Positions 63,513 through 64,000 of a stretch of 64,000 nucleotides of DNA are shown here, piece after piece; the stretch's first letter is position 1, and the number at the start of each line of letters is the position of its first letter. Source of the DNA: Clostridia bacterium (GTDB taxonomy: Bacteria > Bacillota > Clostridia > TANB77 > CAG-508). The notes below the pieces were generated by a model, which was given only the letters and a program-made list of their open reading frames with translations, was not told where the DNA came from and made no database searches. The position numbers were made by a program, and so were the translations under genes. The stretch is from assembly GCA_022792135.1 (NCBI GenBank), contig JAAWAM010000009.1, positions 24,165 through 88,164 on the forward strand, written 5' to 3'.

Positions 63513-64000
63513 CTATACTTTACAATTGTCTTTAAAAATCTTAATTAAATCCTTTAATTCTTTAAAATTATTATGAACATTATAATATAAACCAAATTCT
63601 GCATTTGGAAGTGAAAAATCAACATCTAAAATACATAATTCATTCTTTGCTATTTTTTCTTCTACGTATTCTTTTGTTATAACAGTTATTATATCTCTGA
63701 CCTTTAATAATTCAAGCATTGCAGTATAATTCACATTATCGACATTGATTGAATCATTTTTACTATATTCAAGTTCTTTTATTAAATTTTGATATGCACT
63801 AGAAAATTTTTTTAATGTATAAATTTTTGTATTTCGTAAATCATTTTTAGATAGTTTTTTCTTTAAATACTGTGAATCAGTATTTACGATAAATACATCA
63901 TGTAGCTCTCCAATTTTTATAAATTTAATTTCTTTTTGCTCATATAATTCATCACTATATTTTTTAGAAAATGCAAGATCTATTTTTTGTTTTTCTAACA
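63513..64000 (-). CDS. LysR-type substrate-binding domain protein, C-terminal part
   Basis: About 162 residues, continuing past the window edge. The sequence (KQKIDLAFSKKYSDELYEQKEIKFIKIGELHDVFIV...YTAMLELLKVRDIITVITKEYVEEKIAKNELCILDVDF) has the alternating strand/helix order of a LysR substrate domain. The DNA-binding part is not in the window. Confidence 0.65.
   Translation of the reverse strand, partial: LEKQKIDLAFSKKYSDELYEQKEIKFIKIGELHDVFIVNTDSQYLKKKLSKNDLRNTKIYTLKKFSSAYQNLIKELEYSKNDSINVDNVNYTAMLELLKVRDIITVITKEYVEEKIAKNELCILDVDFSLPNAEFGLYYNVHNNFKELKDLIKIFKDNCKV

Noticed and set aside
1-64000. CRISPR array, rRNA, prophage or IS element
   Set aside because: No regularly spaced repeats, cas genes, rRNA sequence, transposase or phage structural genes were seen. 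The YhcG-type nuclease alone is not sufficient for a defence system call.

Overview
The window is a low-GC Firmicutes (Clostridia-type) chromosome segment. The gene order is clostridial: recJ-rel-MBL hydrolase-hisS; asp23-amaP-DUF2273-nusB-xseA-xseB; yicC-remA-rpoZ-gmk-priA-def-fmt; ireB-ruvX-DUF1292. Two sporulation-linked genes (gpr spore protease, a YtxC-like protein) point to a spore-forming lineage. Almost all genes from the start to 35.4 kb lie on the minus strand. There is no phage, IS element or CRISPR array.

The main discovery is a recurrent +1 recoding signal. Eight times a reading frame meets an in-frame CGG codon followed by A. In seven of them the annotated protein then goes out of frame, and skipping exactly one base, the C of CGGA, restores a conserved protein with glycine (GGA) at that point. 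The sites are recJ (1), uvrA (2), priA (3) and a membrane-anchored polysaccharide deacetylase (1). The eighth is near the C-terminus of a CpaE-like ATPase, where both frames stay open to a nearby stop. By eye I found no CGG codon used as ordinary arginine in any other gene of the window, although CGGA in other phases (ATC GGA, AAC GGA, GCG GAA) is common. This suggests that CGG is a vacant codon and that CGGA is read as glycine, by +1 skipping or by a quadruplet-decoding tRNA. The three most affected proteins all act in DNA repair or replication restart.

Layout. 0-3 kb: ABC exporter, hisS, MBL hydrolase. 3-7 kb: rel and recJ. 7.2-11.3 kb (plus strand): XRE regulator, DUF4912 protein, GH57 branching enzyme, YtxC-like protein. 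11.3-17.3 kb: lipoprotein-like protein, gpr, two related HTH-module proteins, uvrA. 17.3-22.7 kb: fhs, a PAP2-family protein, xseB/xseA, nusB and the Asp23/AmaP envelope-stress group. 22.9-27.6 kb: a pilin-like protein with an SUMF1-type domain, an Orn/Lys/Arg decarboxylase, and the SCIFF peptide with its radical SAM maturase. 27.7-35.4 kb: fmt, def, priA, gmk, rpoZ, remA, yicC, a membrane protein, rsmE, rubrerythrin. 35.7-40.2 kb: accessory genes including a metallopeptidase pair, a HAD phosphatase, a decayed PHP/pyrophosphatase-like gene and tRNA-Leu. 40.2-50.3 kb: coiled-coil protein, deacetylase, metG, a P-type ATPase under a yybP-ykoY (Mn2+) riboswitch, tRNA-Glu, YgjV, mrnC, rbgA. 50.3-54.3 kb: GNAT, DUF6870-like and PDDEXK nuclease genes, then DUF1292/ruvX/ireB. 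54.3-59.4 kb: GAF/degenerate-GGDEF protein, CpaE-like ATPase, small membrane protein, SH3-glucosaminidase. 59.5-64 kb: membrane-anchored protein and acyl-CoA ligase (plus strand), a divergent RtcB-like protein and a partial LysR-type protein.

A second genome-scale feature is a dispersed palindromic repeat family with a GGGACGG(TTCTT or AGGAA) core. Copies abut or supply the stop codons of rel, the PAP2-family gene, xseA, gmk and a membrane-protein gene, and one large copy lies between the SCIFF peptide and its maturase.
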